Shown here piece by piece: positions 7,091 through 8,988 of a DNA stretch of 8,988 nucleotides. Both the position numbers and the translations under genes were made by a program. Location: the NCBI GenBank assembly GCA_964597685.1, contig CAZQZC010000107.1, positions 1-8,988 of the forward strand, read 5' to 3'. Each line of letters begins with the position of its first letter. Positions within the stretch are counted from its first letter, which is position 1. The notes beneath the pieces are model-generated. The model was not told the DNA's origin. It did not search any database and worked only from the letters and a program-made list of their open reading frames with translations. The DNA is from JBCBTJ01 sp964597685 (GTDB lineage Bacteria; Pseudomonadota; Alphaproteobacteria; Caulobacterales; Hyphomonadaceae).

Positions 7091-7510
7091 ATGACCTTAC
7101 GCCCGTTTCACCTTGCATTTCCTGTCCACGACCTAACCGCCGCGCGGACTTTTTATGGGGGCCTGCTCGGCTGCTCCGAAGGGCGAAGCTCAGAGTCGTG
7201 GGTCGACTTCGATTTTCAAGGCCATCAGATCGTCGCGCATCTGTCGCCCGAGGCGTGCGAAGGGGCTGCAACGAATGCCGTCGACGGAGAAGCCGTCCCT
7301 GTTCGCCATTTCGGACTGGTGCTGGACATGACCTCATGGCGGGTTCTGGCCGACCGGCTTACGGCGGCGAACGTCTCCTTTCTGATAGAGCCTCAAATCC
7401 GCTTCCAAGGCGAGCCAGGCGAACAGGCGACCCTGTTTCTCGCCGACCCGAGCGGCAACGCGATCGAGTTCAAGGCGTTTGCAGATTTGGGACATTTGTT
7501 CGCGCGTTGA
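7091..7510 (+). CDS. VOC (glyoxalase/dioxygenase) family protein with intact metal site
   Basis: A 139-residue cytoplasmic protein of the vicinal oxygen chelate superfamily, made of two beta-alpha-beta-beta-beta modules. The expected metal ligands are present: His7 (RPFHLAF), His73 (VRHFGLVLD) and Glu126 (GNAIEFKAF), a His/His/Glu set. EPGEQATLFLADPSGNAIEF is the C-terminal family signature. The ATG at 7091 is chosen because MTLRPFHLAFPVHDL is the usual N-terminus; the longer in-frame extension back to 6944 crosses the tRNA promoter and has unnatural sequence. AGAGAG seven bases upstream is a weak ribosome binding site. The actual reaction (glyoxalase, dioxygenase or other) cannot be assigned. 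It diverges from tRNA-Ala and has its own intergenic region carrying an inverted repeat. Confidence 0.92.
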   Translation: MTLRPFHLAFPVHDLTAARTFYGGLLGCSEGRSSESWVDFDFQGHQIVAHLSPEACEGAATNAVDGEAVPVRHFGLVLDMTSWRVLADRLTAANVSFLIEPQIRFQGEPGEQATLFLADPSGNAIEFKAFADLGHLFAR

Positions 7511-7629
7511 GCCGCAATGTCGGGGAAGCCTGCGGGATCCCTTTGCTAGTGGTGACCCCTTGAATCTGAAAAAGAACACCTGCGGACGCCTGTGTTGCCC
7601 GCTCCCGTGTCACGCCCGTAGGGGCTGGA

Positions 7630-7658
7630 TTGGCTATCGCGTCGACCTCTGATAAATT
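7630..7658 (+). promoter_or_regulatory. Candidate promoter of the secreted cysteine-rich protein gene
   Basis: TTGGCT (7630-7635) and TAAATT (7653-7658) are separated by 17 bases, each matching 4 of 6 sigma-70 consensus positions, in a locally AT-richer stretch 26 bases before the proposed GTG start. Confidence 0.35.
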
Positions 7659-7684
7659 TAGATGAGTAGTTGGCGGCGATCGGG

Positions 7685-8326
7685 GTGGACGTAATTCGAC
7701 GAGCATTCGCCTACTTTTTCCTTCTCGTGGTTGCCCTGCAGGCTCGTGCGATGGCTCAAGGCGTGGACCTAGGCTCTTGCGCTATTGAAAAACAGCGTGT
7801 GCGCTGTTTAGACGGGGCTAAACGAACGATTTGGATGAGCCCGGCGGATTACGCCCGGGCCATTGAAGCAGCTCAGAGCGCGAATGCGGGGACATCCGGC
7901 GCCCAGGGCCTTCCGGATCTCGTCGCTATTCTCAACACTGTAATTGCCGCTGACTCTCGGAGCTGGTTCTTTAATCGCTATGATCACGGCAGCGTAAACA
8001 ATGTGCGCGTCACCGAGCGATCGCCGGACGGCGCGTCGATCAATGTTTACGCCGATTACACATTCAATGGCGGCCGGGCGGGATATGTCGAAGTGTCAAT
8101 CTCGCAGGGCCGGGTTGAGTGCCTGCAATTTTGGGACAGTCCACGATGTAGGCCAATCGGACAATCCCATGCACAGGACTTGATCGGCGCCGCTTTGGCC
8201 GGCGTGGCCAGCGCGGCGAGCTCCACAGACCTCGGGCCTTCGCCGGCGGGCAATTGCCGTCGCGTCTGCGTGCCGTCCCAGTCTACAGCTGGTGCACCGC
8301 TCGTTTGCGAAACACGTTGCGACTAA
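7685..8326 (+). CDS. Hypothetical secreted protein with eight cysteines
   Basis: I do not recognise a family. From the GTG at 7685 the protein has 213 residues. It begins with a signal peptide: Arg5-Arg6, hydrophobic FAYFFLLVVAL, and an AMA|Q cleavage site after residue 24. Mature cysteines lie at 32, 41, 146, 155, 191, 195, 208 and 212, an even number in evenly spaced pairs (X8, X8, X3, X3), which suggests disulfides in the periplasm or outside the cell. The middle is a helical segment (about 52-90) followed by a beta-rich part with INVYADYTFNGGRAGYVEVS. The TTG at 7670 is an alternative start directly after an in-frame TAG, but GTG at 7685 is preferred because GGCGG lies closely upstream and it gives a better signal peptide. 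A candidate promoter precedes it, so it is probably transcribed alone. Confidence 0.8.
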   Translation: MDVIRRAFAYFFLLVVALQARAMAQGVDLGSCAIEKQRVRCLDGAKRTIWMSPADYARAIEAAQSANAGTSGAQGLPDLVAILNTVIAADSRSWFFNRYDHGSVNNVRVTERSPDGASINVYADYTFNGGRAGYVEVSISQGRVECLQFWDSPRCRPIGQSHAQDLIGAALAGVASAASSTDLGPSPAGNCRRVCVPSQSTAGAPLVCETRCD

Positions 8327-8481
8327 GCGAACTGCGCGAAGCCAAAAATTCCGGCTGACGGTTTTGAGACTGACTCGGGGTCGACAGGCCTAACTGAGAA
8401 CCGGGCCATGATCGCCCGCGAAGCTCCGAGTTGCGAGAAGAGCGCCAAAAACGCCGCGTGTTTGTCTGGTTCATATGTTTT

Positions 8482-8496
8482 GTTCGTGTTATGTTC
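8482..8496. promoter_or_regulatory. Putative LexA (SOS) box
   Basis: GTTC-N7-GTTC is matched perfectly (GTTCGTGTTATGTTC), with an AT-rich spacer and TTT before the first half-site. This is the direct-repeat LexA box known in Alphaproteobacteria. It lies 24 bases before the VOC start and overlaps TATGTT (8490-8495), a possible -10, so repressor binding would block transcription. Eight fixed bases are expected by chance about once in four windows of this size, so position is the main support. Confidence 0.45.
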
Positions 8497-8506
8497 GATC
8501 CTCGGC

Positions 8507-8513
8507 AAGGAGG
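8507..8513 (+). promoter_or_regulatory. Strong Shine-Dalgarno of the second VOC gene
   Basis: AAGGAGG, a near-perfect anti-16S match, 7 bases before ATG 8521. It fixes that start over the in-frame upstream ATGs, which would put the promoter-like region inside the coding sequence. Confidence 0.85.
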
Positions 8514-8520
8514 AAGTCTG

Positions 8521-8895
8521 ATGATCGGCTATGTAACGCTTGGAACGCATGACATCTTGCGGGGAGCCAAATTCTACGACGCCGTCGCGGGAGAGCTTGG
8601 CTGTTCACGGATGATGGGGTCTGAAGATGACGGCTTCATCGCTTGGGCGGATGCGACGGGCCTCGGTTTAGGTTTGATGAAGCCCCATGACGGCAATCCC
8701 GCAAGCGTTGGAAACGGCGTGATGGTTGCATTGAAGGCGAGCGACCAAGATCAGGTTAAGCGGCTTTACGACATCGCGCTCTCCAACGGCGGAACAGACG
8801 AGGGCGCGCCAGGACCGCGAGGCGACGGTCAGTTTTACGCCGCCTATTTTCGCGATCCTGACGGGAATAAGTTGAACGCCTTCTGCATGGGCTGA
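8521..8895 (+). CDS. VOC family protein lacking the usual metal ligands
   Basis: A 124-residue cytoplasmic VOC-fold protein. Family marks are MIGYVTLGTHDI at the N-terminus, KPHDGNPASVGNGVMVAL in the centre, and FRDPDGNKLNAFCMG at the end. The positions that bind metal in glyoxalase-type members are not conserved: Thr6 replaces the first His, VMV (67-69) lies at the second, and Asn119 takes the place of the final Glu. A metal-independent or ligand-binding role is therefore likely; other members of this subgroup share these changes. The start at 8521 is set by a strong Shine-Dalgarno sequence. Upstream is a putative LexA box, which would place the gene under DNA-damage control. It appears monocistronic, with a weak hairpin after the stop. 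Confidence 0.92.
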   Translation: MIGYVTLGTHDILRGAKFYDAVAGELGCSRMMGSEDDGFIAWADATGLGLGLMKPHDGNPASVGNGVMVALKASDQDQVKRLYDIALSNGGTDEGAPGPRGDGQFYAAYFRDPDGNKLNAFCMG

Positions 8896-8920
8896 GGCTC
8901 CACAGCGTTTAGAGCCCTTT
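8896..8920 (+). terminator. Weak terminator-like hairpin after the second VOC gene
   Basis: GGCTC (8896-8900) pairs with GAGCC (8912-8916) around an 11-base loop, followed by CTTT. It begins directly after the stop codon. The stem is short and the T-run interrupted, so termination is only possible, not clear. Confidence 0.3.
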
Positions 8921-8988
8921 CATCTGAATTTGGGTCGGCTGACGGCCTCTGGCGTTCGTGCTGGCAAGGAGCATACCGCAGGGCGATG

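Noticed and set aside
7575..7596. AACAC/GTGTT inverted arms after the first VOC gene as a terminator
   Set aside because: The stem is only 5 bp, the inner part is mismatched and there is no T-tract.
8431..8520. Upstream in-frame ATG starts for the second VOC protein
   Set aside because: They would place the Shine-Dalgarno sequence inside the gene and add residues absent from the family.
8323..8550. 75-residue minus-strand frame between the secreted protein and second VOC genes
   Set aside because: It would cover the VOC ribosome binding site, the LexA-box-like element and the VOC start, and resembles no family.
8909..8988. Minus-strand frame open to the right edge and ending at 8909, and an ATG at 8986 on the plus strand
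   Set aside because: About 26 codons or one codon is too little to support a gene; either could be the edge of a neighbour.

Overview
The window looks like chromosomal DNA of a GC-rich alphaproteobacterium, perhaps of the Caulobacterales/Parvularculales type. This rests on four things: the GC-rich coding style, the gene families present, a TTGAC-type -35 element in front of a tRNA gene, and a perfect GTTC-N7-GTTC element, which is the LexA-box form known in Alphaproteobacteria. Genus and species cannot be told from this sequence alone.

Left part (1-3053): three genes on the plus strand form one tightly packed, translationally coupled operon. They are a circularly permuted ATP-grasp protein (its start lies outside the window), an alpha-E (DUF403) helical protein, and an Anbu proteasome-type peptidase. 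This is the core of a known, still poorly understood peptide-ligation/peptide-cleavage cluster. A transglutaminase-like gene, often found in such clusters, is not among the genes visible here.

Middle (3054-6543): a roughly 200-base intergenic stretch rich in self-complementary segments leads into a long gene for a secreted 1096-residue Asp-box (sortilin/BNR-like) beta-propeller with an Ig-like segment and a helical C-terminus.

Right part (6544-8988): a minus-strand tRNA-Ala(GGC) with an encoded CCA end and a candidate promoter is followed by three monocistronic-looking plus-strand genes. These are a VOC protein with an intact His/His/Glu metal site, a secreted protein with eight regularly spaced cysteines, and a second VOC protein lacking the usual metal ligands. 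The last has a strong Shine-Dalgarno sequence and a LexA-box-like element just upstream.

No mobile element, CRISPR array, phage gene or rRNA was seen. The window is mostly ordinary. Its most interesting points are the Anbu cluster without an adjacent transglutaminase, the possible SOS box before the metal-less VOC gene, the cysteine pattern of the secreted protein, and the structured intergenic region at 3054-3252.
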